The notes below the pieces were generated by a model. It was given only the letters and a program-made list of their open reading frames with translations, ran no database searches and was not told the origin of the DNA. A DNA stretch of 5,126 nt. Source: a bacterium UBP6_UBA1177. Lineage in GTDB: Bacteria; UBP6; UBA1177. Shown here one piece after another: positions 5,087 to 5,126 of this stretch. Numbering within the stretch: position 1 is the first letter of the stretch; each line of letters starts with the position of its first letter. A program made the position numbers and the translations under genes. The stretch is taken from assembly GCA_002310995.1 (NCBI GenBank), contig DBYV01000048.1, forward strand, positions 164 to 5,289. Direction: 5' to 3'.

Positions 5087-5122
5087 GAAACTAAAGAAAT
5101 TAGGGAGTTTAGGGATCTTTGG
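5087..5122. repeat. Edge of a degenerate 9-bp tandem repeat
   Basis: Four consecutive 9-base units can be aligned: GAAACTAAA, GAAATTAGG, GAGTTTAGG and GATCTTTGG. All start with GA and share a T at position 6 or nearby and purines at the end. On the - strand the same bases read in one frame as a Ser-Leu periodic peptide (SLNSLISLVSL), a pattern often produced by such 9-bp repeats rather than by a real protein. The array reaches to within 4 bases of the window edge, so its full length is unknown. It lies just upstream of promoter copy 2. Confidence 0.5.
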
Positions 5123-5126
5123 TTCC

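Noticed and set aside
1..5126. CRISPR array, tRNA or rRNA genes
   Set aside because: No regularly spaced long direct repeats, no cloverleaf-like segments with a T-loop GTTCRA box in context, and no rRNA-like stretches were seen.

Overview
The window reads as a chromosomal piece from a strictly anaerobic or fermentative bacterium. It starts inside the 3' end of a pyruvate:ferredoxin oxidoreductase gene, has moderate GC content by eye, uses canonical Shine-Dalgarno sites, and otherwise carries housekeeping metabolism. The taxon cannot be fixed from the sequence. The 9-bp degenerate tandem repeat at the right edge and the hairpin-rich spacer would fit a gut or sediment anaerobe (for example the Lentisphaerota/PVC side), but that is a weak guess.

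Left part, + strand: the last 94 codons of nifJ/por (1-285) are followed by a spacer with a strong cUUCGg-loop terminator (349-374). Beyond it lie several short hairpins (400-432, 445-465) and a predicted promoter (476-503). Next comes an overlapping gene pair. The first gene (535-747) encodes a 70-residue acidic protein with no family I recognise. The second (725-1285) encodes a 186-residue P-loop kinase of the zeta-toxin/COG4185 type. The layout resembles a toxin-antitoxin module whose small partner is not the classical epsilon/PezA antitoxin.

Right part, - strand: in transcription order, a DUF3737-type beta-helix protein (5009-4131) is followed, with only 2 nt between stop and start, by a MalY/PatB-family PLP-dependent C-S lyase (4128-2968). 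After a 54-nt gap comes purH (2913-1351), the bifunctional enzyme for the last two steps of IMP synthesis. The kinase gene and purH converge on a 65-nt gap without a convincing terminator.

The most striking non-coding feature is a 29-bp element present twice with a single mismatch, at 2948-2976 and 5047-5075. Each copy sits just upstream of a - strand transcription unit: one before purH (overlapping the patB stop codon) and one before the DUF3737-patB pair. Each reads as a promoter (TTGCAT, 16-bp spacer, TATTAA with an extended -10 TGC). Conservation of the spacer suggests shared regulation or a duplicated promoter cassette rather than two independent sigma-70 promoters. No complete novel defence or mobile system is visible. 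The points most worth following are the paired promoter element, the zeta-like kinase with its unusual partner, and the 19-residue periodicity of the DUF3737 protein.
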